From NCBI GenBank assembly GCA_017311185.1, contig JAESUZ010003897.1, forward strand, positions 124,001 to 188,000: 64,000 nucleotides of DNA. The letters are read 5' to 3'. Positions within the stretch are counted from its first letter, which is position 1. Each line of letters begins with the position of its first letter. The stretch comes from Proteles cristata cristata (taxonomy: Eukaryota > Chordata > Mammalia > Carnivora > Hyaenidae). Positions 55,935 to 64,000 of the stretch are shown one piece after another. The position numbers and the translations under genes were made by a program. The notes under the pieces were generated by a model. The model had not been told where the DNA came from, searched no databases, and saw nothing but the letters and a program-made list of their open reading frames with translations.

Positions 55935-56113
55935 TTTTTTTTTTAGAGGGAGAGTGAGTGAGTGGGTGACAGAGAGAAAGAGAGAGAGAGCAGGTTCTGC
56001 ACACTCAGTGCCAAGCCCAACATGGTGCTCAATCCCACAACCCTGGCTGGGATCATGACCTGAGCCAAAATCAAGAGTCAGGCACTCAACCGATTGAGAC
56101 ACCCAGGTTCCCC
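55900..56113 (-). mobile_element. SINEC copy with (TTTA)n tail
   Basis: The (TTTA)9 run is the reverse complement of an expanded AAAT tail, followed by a GA tract and 'GAGACACCCAGGTTCCCC'. Confidence 0.93.
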
Positions 56114-56305
56114 AGATATTCCAGCTTATTTAACCATTCACCTATGGAGGAACATTGTGGTGATTTTTAGGTTAGAATAATTACAAATAAAGCTACTATG
56201 AACATTCATGTACAGTTTACATATGGACATAAATTTTCATTTCTTTAGAATAAATGCCTAGTGTGCAAGTGCTGAGTTGTGTGGTTAGTTTATGTATACT
56301 TAGGG

Positions 56306-56515
56306 TTTTTTTTTAAGTCTATTTATTTATTTTGAGAGAGAGTGTGTGTATGTGCACGTACATGTGTGTATGTGAGTGGCGGCAGAGAGAGAGGGGGAGA
56401 GAGAAAATCCCAAGAAGGCCCCATGCTGTCAGCACAGAGTCAAACATGGGACTCAGTTTCACAAAACCTGGGCCGATACCAAAAGTCGGACACTTAACCA
56501 ACTGAGCCACCCAGG
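56306..56515 (-). mobile_element. SINEC copy with GT-rich insertion
   Basis: Reverse orientation. A GTGTGTATGTGCACGTACAT stretch replaces part of the GA tract. Flanks TATGTATACTTA / TATGTATGTTTA. Confidence 0.92.
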
Positions 56516-56556
56516 CAACTCTATGTATGTTTAGCTTTTAAGAAATTGCCAAGTTT

Positions 56557-56780
56557 GGGGTGCCTGGGTGGCTTAGTCGGTTAAGAGTCCGACTTTCGCT
56601 TAGGTCATGATCTCCCAGTTAGTGGGTTCGAGCCCCGCGTCGAGCTCTGCGCTGACTGCCAGCTCAGAGCCTGGATCCTATTTCAGAGTCTGTGTCTCCC
56701 TCTCTCTCTGACCCTCCCCTGTTCACACTGTCTCTCTCTCTCTCCTAGAAATAAATAAAAAAATATTAAAAAAAAAAAAA
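56557..56780 (+). mobile_element. Young felid-type SINEC
   Basis: TSD AAGAAATTGCCAAGTTT (56540-56556) / AAGAAATTTGCAAGTTT (56781-56797). Confidence 0.95.
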
Positions 56781-57140
56781 AAGAAATTTGCAAGTTTTTA
56801 TTCCAGTGTGCTTATACCATTGTACGTTCCCACAAGCAATGTATGAGCAGTCTAGTTTCTCTACATTCTCCCCAGCATTAGCTATTGTCACTACTTTTTA
56901 TTTATTATGACTTTTCTAATAGATGTGTAGTAGTATCGCACTATGGCCTTAATTTTCATTTCACTAATGGCTGATGAAGTTGAATGTCTCATTTGCATCA
57001 GTCATTGTATATTTTCTTTGGTAAAAAGTCTCTTCATGTCTTTTAATCATTTTCTAATTGGATGTTTTTAATGTTGACGTTTCTTTTTATATCCTAGATA
57101 TAAGTCCTTTATCAGTTTATAGTTTTACATTTTGCTTTTT

Positions 57141-57582
57141 TTCATTTTGGTTTTGAATCTGTATTCTGTTTTATGTTAATAATTACATTTATCCATGCTG
57201 ATAACTGTAGTTTAGTCCATTTATTTTGACAACTTTTTAGAATTCCATTATATGACTAAATCACAGGGTATCTATCCTTTCCTATAAATGGGACAGCCAA
57301 GTTATTCCCATAAACAGTGATTATCCTTTTCATTTTATTTGATAGGATATCATTTTGTACACTATTCACTTCTCAACTCATCTCAAGAACTTATTTTGCT
57401 AATTTTAATCAATGTTTTTCATTTGTCATCTTGATCGCTCAAAAACTTCTTTTTTGACAGCTTTTCAGTGAAAACTTTTTTCCATTGAATTTCTATTACA
57501 ATGCTCATTTCTGGTTTTCCTCCTACTTCTTGGGTCACTACTTTTCAGCTTTCCATTGGAATTTCCTTACCCAGCCTTTCAA
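57141..57582 (-). mobile_element. Weak L1-like minus-strand sequence
   Basis: 'tccattatatgactaaatcacagggtatctatcctttcctataaatgggacagccaagttattccc' is reminiscent of the minus-strand L1 ORF2 end. The rest is unassigned. Confidence 0.35.
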
Positions 57583-57593
57583 CATTGGAGTCT

Positions 57594-57786
57594 TGGGGCA
57601 CCTGAGTGGCTCAGCCGGTAAAGTGTCCAACTTTGGCTCAGGTCATGATCTTGAGATTTGTGAGTTCAAGTCCCATTTAGGACTCTCTGCTGTTAGTGCA
57701 GAGCCCTCTTCAGATCCTCTCTCCCTCTCTCTCGGTCCCTCTCTCCGTCACTCTCTCTCTCTGAAAACTAAATAAACATTAAACCC
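57594..57786 (+). mobile_element. SINEC copy followed by (CA)n
   Basis: Body 57594-57782 and a (CA)n tail extension to about 57833. TSD CATTGGAGTCTTG (about 57583) / CATTGGGGTCTCC (about 57834). Confidence 0.93.
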
Positions 57787-57833
57787 ACACATGCACGCGC
57801 ACACACACACACACATGCACACACACACACACA
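57783..57833 (+). repeat. (CA)n microsatellite
   Basis: ACACACAC with CATGCA and CGCG interruptions at the SINE tail. Confidence 0.95.
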
Positions 57834-58220
57834 CATTGGGGTCTCCCAGGCTCAGTGATTAGCCTTCTCTTCTTGACACTTTATACATTCTTCTTACCAC
57901 TGTACATTCCATCCATTTCCATAGTTTCAAATACCAAATTAATTTCTTTACTGAAGACTTTTCTTCTGAGCTCCAACTGCCTATCTCTGACTCCTTATTC
58001 AACATCTCCACTCAGATGTCACATATTTGCTTATCTTGAAATTTAACATTGCCAAAACGTCAGTATATCCATAGCCATCTTCTTATAACTTAAATCTAAT
58101 TTTATGTAACTTTCCAAGTTCCCCCATGCCTTTGAGCCTTTGTATATGCAATTTTTCTCTGCCCAGAATGCTCTCCTCTTTTTCTTTATATAGCTAATTT
58201 TTCTACTCATTCATCAAGCT

Positions 58221-58430
58221 TCATTTTATTTTTTTAATGTTTATTTATTTTTGAAAGACAGAGCATAAATGGAGGAAGGGCAGGGAGCAAGAGAGAGACA
58301 GAGGATCCCAAGTGGGCTCCATGCTGACAACAGAGAACCTGATGTGGAGCTCAAACTCAAGAACTGGGAGATCACGACTTGAGCTGAGCTGAAGTTGGAT
58401 GCTCAACTGACTGAGCCACCCAGGTACTCC
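58221..58430 (-). mobile_element. SINEC copy in L2
   Basis: TSD TCATCAAG at 58211-58218 and 58431-58438, restoring continuous L2 when removed. Confidence 0.93.
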
Positions 58431-58593
58431 TCATCAAGACTCAATTTAAATATAATTTCCTCAGCAATATCTTCACTAACCATCTCCAAACCAGGGTCAT
58501 ATTTCCCTTCACTTTTCCTTCATAGACCCTATCAAAATTATAACTCAAATATTTTATTTATATAATTATTAACATCCATCTCCCCCACTATGT

Positions 58594-58809
58594 ATTTTTT
58601 TTTAATTTTTAAAAGTTTATTTATTTATTTTGAGAGAAAGAGAGTACAAGCAGGGGAGGGGCAGAAAGAAGAAGAGACAGAATCGCAAGCGGATTCCACA
58701 CCATCAGTGCAGAACCTGATGTGGGACTTGAACTCACGAACTGTGAGATCATGGCATGTGCCAAGATTAAGAGTCAGATGCTTAACCAACTGTGCCACCC
58801 AGGCACCCC
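58594..58809 (-). mobile_element. SINEC copy in L2
   Basis: Reverse orientation, T-rich tail end at 58594, 'GTGCCACCCAGGCACCCC' end. Confidence 0.93.
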
Positions 58810-58911
58810 TTACTCCATATCTTGCTTACTGTTATATTTCAAACCCTCAGCACAGTATTTGGCACATGACAATTGTCTAATAAATATTTGTAGAAAGAAT
58901 TCATAATTTTT

Positions 58912-59085
58912 AGGGCCTCTTGGATGGCTCAGTCAATTAAGCATCCAATTCTTGATTTTGGCTCAAGTCTTGATCTCACAGTGGTGAGACTGAGCCCTGT
59001 GTTGGGCTCTGTGCTAAGGATGGAGCGTGCTTGGGATTTTACCCCTCTCTCTCTTTCAAGAGAAAGAAAGAAGGAAAAAAATTTT
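58912..59085 (+). mobile_element. SINEC copy, older subtype, shortened
   Basis: 'GGCCTCTTGGATGGCTCAGTC' and 'CAATTCTTGATTTTGGCTCAAG', with part of the CT tract missing and a GAAA-type tail. Confidence 0.92.
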
Positions 59086-59334
59086 AATGAATATTTTAGT
59101 AGCTGAATGAGTAAATATTTGAATGAAACATCTCAGGAATCTTAAAAATATTTACATTATTGATTCACTAATCATTCTTCTGGGACTTATTCTATGCAAA
59201 TGATACTAAATAAAGGCAAAACTTTATGTATAAAACCATTTTTATTAAAGCCTTCTTATAACAACAAAATGTACAGATAATCCAAATATCCTACAAAAGG
59301 AAACCACAGTATATTAAAATTTATTTCCAAATTT

Positions 59335-59510
59335 ATTTATTTCCAAATCTAGCTGGTTATCAGAATCCCCTGAGAGACTTTTATAAAAATAAGGATTTCT
59401 GGGTCTCAATTTGGACCTACAAAATTAAGCTCTCTGTGAATGGACACAGGAAAAAAATTCCTTAGATTCTTCTGATGATTAGCCAGGTTTTGGAATCACT
59501 GGGTTTAGTG
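59335..59510 (+). mobile_element. MER5A-like hAT (Charlie-family) MITE
   Basis: 'ctggttatcagaatcccctgagagacttttataaaaataagg', 'tttctgggtctca' and 'ttgatgattagccaggttttggaatcactg' follow the MER5A order, with complementary ends. Diverged. Confidence 0.65.
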
Positions 59511-59730
59511 GGAAGAATATAGGTTCTGAAGTAAGGCTATCCTTGCTGCTTATCAGCTCTATAACCTTAGGGAAGTAAATTTTCGGACTTCCATGAGGCA
59601 GTCTCCTCATCTATAAGATACCAATCCCTGGAGCTGCTGAGGAAAGAACACAATGATGTATATAAAGTATTTTACATGCATGGTAAATAATTTGCAATTA
59701 GTGCTAAGGTACATTGGCATTATAGAATAC
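59511..59730 (+). mobile_element. MIR
   Basis: 'tataggttctgaagtaaggctatccttgctgcttatcagctctataaccttagggaagtaaattt...cagtctcctcatctataag...atataaagtattttac' is a near-complete MIR in order. Confidence 0.85.
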
Positions 59731-59743
59731 TCTACAGTTGCCA

Positions 59744-59962
59744 GGACTCCTGGGTGGCTTAGTAGGTTAAGCATCCGACTTTCGCTTAGGTCATGATCTC
59801 TCGGTTCGTGGGTTCAAGCCCCGCGTCGGGCTCTGTGCTGACTGCCAGCTCAGAGCCTGGAGCCTGTTTCAGTCTGTGACTCCCTCTCTCTATGACCCTC
59901 CCCTGCTCATGCTGTCTCTCTCTCTGTCTCCTAGAAATAAATAAAACATTAAAAAAAAATAT
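59744..59962 (+). mobile_element. Young felid-type SINEC in MIR end
   Basis: Exact TSD TCTACAGTTGCCA at 59731-59743 and 59963-59975. Confidence 0.95.
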
Positions 59963-59975
59963 TCTACAGTTGCCA

Positions 59976-60589
59976 AAATAATCTTCCTGAAAAATTCTTA
60001 TCCTTCTATGTCTTAGTCAAAGCCCTAGAAGAAAGGACATGGTACACTCAAACTGAGTGATTTGAAGAGATTTAACAAAGGGATTATTTACCAAAGTTTT
60101 AGAGAAACCAGTAAGGATTATTGCAGGACTTTGGGTCTGTCAACAGCTGCTACCATTCCTAAGCCTGAAGGAGAAGCCCCAGAAAACTAGCTCTATGGAG
60201 AGAGAGAGGCTCTGACAGGAGCTGGGACCTTTAGTACAGAGACAAATCCAAACCACAACACAATCCCTCAAAGAAGGAGATGGAACTAAGTATTTTGGCC
60301 TGGTGTTCCTTATTGGTCAAATCCATATAGAACCCAGTAGAACTTACTGAAGAAGTCCTTACTGGTCCACCTGCATACAGAAGGGAACAGAGTGGATTTG
60401 GACTAAAGCAGGATAAGAATAATATACATAAGTATTTCAACTGTGTAAAATATCAATAGCATACAGATTGTAAGTAAATACATCAGCATTTTAATATTGG
60501 TTGTTTTGGGGATGTGGGATTATAGATTACCTTTCCTTACTCTTTTTTAATTTTTTGGATTTTCTAAAAGTTTCAACCATAAATAATGA
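59976..60589. other. Unassigned sequence
   Basis: No recognised family; the 69-residue minus frame (60231-60440) has no motif. Confidence 0.45.
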
Positions 60590-60955
60590 TAGCTTACATT
60601 TATTGAACACTTACTCTTTAGGTTTCTTTTAGAATTCATTTTTAAGTAATCTCTACATCCAATATGGGGCTCAAACTTACAATCCTGAGAGCAAGAGTCA
60701 CATGCTCTACTGACAGAGCCAGCCAACAGCCCATGAGTACTTGCATATAAGTATATGTGCCTATGTGTATTAATACATATCATCTTTGCAGCAACCCTGT
60801 AAGTTAGGTGCTATTACTATTCTCATTTACAAGTGAAGAATTACAGCTAGAGAGGTTAAGTGACTTATCAGAAGTTACACAGCCACAGGAAGTAAACTAT
60901 GGAGCCATGATATAAATACTGTCATTCTACTCTAGAGCCCATGCCTTCAAAAACT
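60590..60955 (-). mobile_element. MIR, minus strand, split by old SINE
   Basis: 'acatttattgaacactta' before the SINE, then 'gcaaccctgtaagttaggtgctattactattctcatttacaagtgaagaattacagctagagaggttaagtgacttatcagaagttacacagcc' and 'ctctagagcccatgcc' after it, in MIR minus order. Confidence 0.88.
60622..60735 (-). mobile_element. Old short SINEC copy in MIR
   Basis: 'TTTTTAAGTAATCTCTACATCC' to 'CTGACAGAGCCAGCCAACAGCCC', no CT tract. Confidence 0.85.
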
Positions 60956-61044
60956 TACTATGGTATATTCACAGTGGGCAACAAGAAAGACTTTAAAAAA
61001 AAAAAATGAACAAGCTTTAATTTGTTTTAAGAAAAAACATTTTA

Positions 61045-61264
61045 GGGGCGCCTGGGTGGCTTAGTCCGTTAAGCGTCCGACTTTCGCTTAGGTCATGATC
61101 TCGCGGTTCGTGGGTTCGAGCCCCGCGTCGGGCTCTGTGCTGACTGCCAGCTCAGAGCCTGAAGCCTGTTTCGGTCTGTGACTCCCTCTCTCTCTGACCC
61201 TCCCTGCTCACGCTGTCTCTCTCTCTCCTAGAAATAAAAATAAAAAAACATTTAAAAAAAAAAA
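61045..61264 (+). mobile_element. Young felid-type SINEC, near consensus
   Basis: Exact 16-bp TSD AAGAAAAAACATTTTA at 61029-61044 and 61265-61280. A box and B box intact. Confidence 0.96.
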
Positions 61265-61280
61265 AAGAAAAAACATTTTA

Positions 61281-61464
61281 TAGGACTTTTTACTGGTATT
61301 CAATTAAAATTAAAATATAATATATGTAATACACATCTTATTTATACTATATATTAATAAACAGTTTGTTGTAAATATAGTATAATAATATAATAAAATA
61401 ACAAGATTTATATGTTTGATTCACTAATCTCACTTCTTTATTAGTAATAAAATCTCTGATTTTC
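61281..61464. other. Very AT-rich unique sequence
   Basis: TA-rich with no defined repeat unit; nothing recognised. Confidence 0.5.
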
Positions 61465-61735
61465 TTCTGGACATGAGGCCACCCAGAATAATGACTACAT
61501 TTTCAAATCCTCATGTATCTAAATGTGGTCATGTCTAAATTCTAGATGGTATGATATAAGTAGAAGTTATGTGTGCATCATCTAGAAACTATCTTTGAAG
61601 GGAGAAAGTAAGCACTTCTTTCCTTTGTTCTTTCTGGTGGGTGGAATGAGGACAGGATGATTGAAGATTAAGCAGCCATTTTGAATCATGAAGTTAAAAC
61701 CACATCTTAAGTTTTACTAATTAGGAAGATAAGAA
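61465..61735 (+). mobile_element. Ancient interspersed repeat, family not named
   Basis: 'ctaaatgtggtcatgtctaaattctagatggtatgatataagtagaagttatgtgtg', 'ttctttctggtgggtggaatgaggac' and 'gcagccattttgaatcatgaagttaaaacc' match a widespread mammalian repeat ('...tggccatgtgac...ccaatgagatgtaagtggaag...gcagccatcttggaccatgagg') that I cannot name with certainty. Confidence 0.5.
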
Positions 61736-61740
61736 GAATT

Positions 61741-62725
61741 TGTACTCAAGAGGATGTGGAGAAAAAGGAACCTTCGTGCACTCTTGGTAAGAATGCAAAC
61801 TGGGGTAGCCACTGTGGAAAAACAGTATGGAGATTCCTCAAAAAGTTAAAAATAGATCTATTCTATGACCAGGGGTAATTACACTAGTTGATGTCTACCA
61901 AAAAAACCCAAAAACTCTAATTCAAAGAAATACGTGCACCCCTATGTTTACAGCAGCATTATTTATAATAGCCAAATTATGAAAACAGCCCTAGTGTTCA
62001 TCAATAGATGAATGAATAAAGATGTTATAGGGGCACCTGGGTGGCTGAGTTGATTGAGCATCCGACTTTGGCTCAGGTCATCATCTCGTGGTTTGTGGGT
62101 TAGAGCCCCATGTTGGTCTCTGTGATGACAACTCAGCGTCTGGAGCCTGCTTCAGATTCTGTGTCTCTTTCTCTGCCCCTCCCCTGCTCATGTTCTGTCT
62201 CTCTCTGTCTCTCAAAAATAAATAAACATTAAAAAAATGTTAGTATGTTATATAGATACACACATATGTATATATATACATATATATGGAAATGTCATAT
62301 ATATAAATATGAATATTATTCAGCCATAAAAAAGAATGAATCTTGCCATTTGCAATGACATGGATGGAGAGCTAAAGAATATAATGCTAAGCAAAGTAAG
62401 TCAGTCAGAGAAAGGTAAATACCATATGATTTCACTCATAGATGGAATTTAAGAAACAAAAGAAATGAGCAAAGGAAAAAAGAGAGAGTAAGACAAAAAA
62501 AAAACCCCAGATTTTTAATTATAGAGAACAAACTGATGGTTAGCAGAAGGGGGGTGAGTGGGAGTAAAATAGGTGATGGAAATTAAGGAGTGCACTTGTC
62601 ATGATGAGCACAGGGTGATGTATGGAACTGTTGAATTATATTGTACATCTGAAACTAATATAACATATGTTAACCAAATGGAATTAAATGTATGTTAACT
62701 AACTGTAATTAAAGTAAAATTTTTA
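61741..62725 (+). mobile_element. L1 3' fragment, plus strand
   Basis: ORF2 C-terminal end ('gaggatgtggagaaaaaggaacc', 'gaatgcaaactggggtagccactgtgg') to 3' UTR end ('catctgaaactaatataacatatgttaacc...gtaattaaagtaaa'). It contains a SINE (62030-62237) and a TA/CA-rich microsatellite (62250-62312). Confidence 0.9.
62030..62237 (+). mobile_element. SINEC copy in L1
   Basis: 'GGGGCACCTGGGTGGCTGAG' head and full body. Flanks AAGATGTTATAG / ATGTTATATAG suggest the target. Confidence 0.92.
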
Positions 62726-62740
62726 AAAAAGTGCACTTTT

Positions 62741-62945
62741 GGGGCGCCTGGGTGGCTTAGTCGGTTAAGCGTCCGACTTTCGCTTAGGTCATGATCTCGC
62801 GGTTCGTGGGTTCGAGCCCCGCGTCGGGCTCTGTGCTGACTGCCAGCTCAGAGCCTGGAGCCTGTTTCAGTCTGTGACTCCCTCTCTCTCTGACTCCCCT
62901 GCTCTCTCTCTCTCCTAGAAATAAATAAAACATTAAAAAAAAAAA
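62741..62945 (+). mobile_element. Young felid-type SINEC
   Basis: TSD TTTAAAAAAGTGCACTTT / TTTAAAAAAGTGCTCTTT at about 62723-62740 and 62947-62964. Body near consensus except for a shortened CT tract. Confidence 0.95.
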
Positions 62946-63089
62946 ATTTAAAAAAGTGCTCTTTGAACAGATGGCACAATTCTAGTTTCTAAAATATATT
63001 TACTTGTATAATTATTAAAATGTTAAATATTTCTTGGAGTCTAAAGATTATAAGAGTATGCACATCAAAATACTCTGTGAAGTTTAATT

Positions 63090-63430
63090 ACTTTATAATG
63101 AAATATTGCAGACATAAAGAAATGTATAAGTAATAATATAAAGATTACTCATGTACCCCCCTACTCAGCTTAAGAAATAAATTATTAAAGTGTTGAAACC
63201 CTTGGGATGTTTTTCTCTATTCTTAGTTCCTCCCACTCTATAAAAGGCACCCTCTATCATGAAATTAATGATTGTTATTGCCATATACATTTTTATATTT
63301 TTACTACATGCATATATGATGCTAAAGAATAATTATCATTGTTTTTGCCTATTTTTAAGTTATATATGATTTATATAAATGACAAATTTCTTGAATTTTT
63401 CTGCAACTGGGTTTTCAAAAAATTTTTTTG
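63090..63430 (-). mobile_element. Old L1 3' UTR fragment (L1ME-like)
   Basis: 'cataaagaaatgtataagtaataatataaagattactcatgtacccccctactcagcttaa' and 'tacatttttatatttttactacatgcatatatgatgc' match the ancient L1 3' region in minus orientation. Confidence 0.6.
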
Positions 63431-63629
63431 TTTATTGCAGTTTCTGAGATATACTCATGTTGGTTCATGTAGCTATACTGCATGCCACTTTCCTGTATTT
63501 TTAAAAACCTTAGCATCTCTGGAAACCAACTTGGCAATAAACTCTTCAAAAAAAAGTCTTACATCTCATAAATTTAAAAAAACATTAGTAAAAAATAAAA
63601 AATCTTAGCATCTCATAACTAACTGTATT
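63431..63629. other. Unassigned AT-rich sequence
   Basis: Nothing recognised; an 89-codon frame (63339-63608) crosses the L1 remnant and this stretch and has no motif. Confidence 0.45.
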
Positions 63630-63631
63630 AT

Positions 63632-63835
63632 AGTGATAGAAATCAGAAGAATGGTTGCCTCTGGTAGTCTGGAGCAGTCTGGACTGAACATAAGGGAATT
63701 TGAGGATGAATGAAATGTTTTATATCTTGTTTTGGGTAGTGATTACTGATGTCTGTAATTGTCAAAATTTATTTGAACTGAACATTCAAGATTTATGAGT
63801 TTCATTGTATGCAAATTTATCTCCGCAAAATGATT
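63632..63835 (+). mobile_element. Old L1M 3' end
   Basis: 'gtgatagaaatcagaagaatggttgcctctgg', 'gaaatgttttatatcttgttttgggtagtgattac' and 'ttatgagtttcattgtatgcaaatttatctc' follow the L1M 3' end order. Confidence 0.8.
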
Positions 63836-63864
63836 AAAAGCCAACAAGCAAAAATAACAAAAAG

Positions 63865-63985
63865 AAATTCTAGCCTCAGGCATTCTAATTCAGTAGGTCT
63901 GTGCTGGGGATCAATGTGTATTTTTTAAAATAAAGTTCTAGATAATTCTGAGGGGCACCCTCAACTGAGCAGAACTGCCCTAGAA
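63865..63985 (-). mobile_element. MER5-type hAT MITE fragment
   Basis: 'ggcattctaattcagtaggtctgtgctggggatcaatgtgtattttttaaa' is the reverse of the MER5 'CAGACCTACTGAATCAGAATC' region. It runs toward the window end. Confidence 0.6.
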
Positions 63986-64000
63986 TGACACAAAATTGGG

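Larger units (their letters stand above)
55450..57140 (-). mobile_element. Old L1 3' half, minus strand, with three SINEs
   Basis: 3' UTR 'attttgaaataattatagagtcacagg', then 'gacatggaatcatgcagtatccttttggg', 'aataaagctactatgaacattcatgtac', 'gcttataccattgtacgttcccacaagcaatgtatgag' and 'ctagatataagtcctttatcag', in minus-strand L1 order. Cut by SINEs at 55900, 56306 and 56557. Confidence 0.85.
57850..58905 (+). mobile_element. L2 3' part, interrupted by two SINEs
   Basis: 'gagctccaactgcctatc...catctccactcagatgtcacat', 'atgcctttgagcctttgtatatgcaatttttctctgcccagaatgctctcc', 'catagaccctatcaaaattataactc' and 'acagtatttggcacatgacaattgtctaataaatatttg' run in L2 order to its 3' end. Confidence 0.8.

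Noticed and set aside
61045..61140. tRNA-like sequences with A and B boxes
   Set aside because: They are the heads of CAN-SINEs, followed by a CT tract and A-rich tail; none folds as a stand-alone mature tRNA with a proper 3' end.

Overview
The window is mammalian nuclear DNA, almost certainly from a cat-family carnivore. The main evidence is about fifty copies of a tRNA-Lys-derived CAN-SINE (SINEC type). Each has a Pol III A box near 'TGGCTTAGTCGGTTAAGCG', a B box 'GGTTCGAGCCC', a long (CT)n stretch and an 'AATAAATAAA' tail. The 'GGGGCGCCTGGGTGGCTTAGTC' head with the 'CTGACTGCCAGCTCAGAGCC' middle is the form I associate with felids. L1, L2, MIR, MLT1/ERV, HAL1, Tigger and MER5 remnants fill much of the rest. 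The species and chromosome cannot be read from this sequence. No protein-coding exon can be assigned with confidence. Nearly all open frames are pieces of L1 ORF2, frames inside SINEs and microsatellites, or stop-poor frames inside the CpG island.

Layout. 0-2.8 kb: a Tigger-like DNA transposon relic with both terminal inverted repeats, then an old L1 split by a SINE, then a SINE-in-SINE nest. 2.8-14.2 kb: the only SINEC-free stretch (about 11.3 kb). It surrounds a large CpG island (about 5.35-7.28 kb) that has three CCAAT boxes on its left shoulder and plausible splice donors in both directions. This is the one place that looks like a promoter or 5' exon region. 14.2-24.3 kb: dense SINEs and L1s, including a young L1 inside a SINE, a 46-bp inverted templated insertion, a 5S rRNA fragment next to an old L1, and a probable twin-primed L1. 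24.3-28.3 kb: an L2 broken by an L1 that itself carries two SINEs and a solo LTR, followed by a 280-bp GAAA/GGAA tract. 28.6-32.7 kb: an MLT1 LTR, then an old L1 containing a SINE that contains a young L1 with an apparent 3' transduction.

33.3-46.0 kb: two copies of one LTR family in opposite orientation bracket a region of SINEs, a 3.1-kb L1 and otherwise unassigned AT-rich sequence that may be degraded ERV interior. 46-54.5 kb: unassigned sequence, a HAL1-like element, and L2 pieces with SINEs. 54.5-55.3 kb: a well-formed solo LTR. 55.4-64 kb: old L1, L2, MIR and MER5 elements, again loaded with SINEs.

There is no operon-like cooperation of genes here. The biology lies in the CpG-island regulatory region and in the layered record of retrotransposition. 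Target-site duplications (TSDs) were read by eye. Family names are from memory of consensus sequences and should be confirmed with RepeatMasker.
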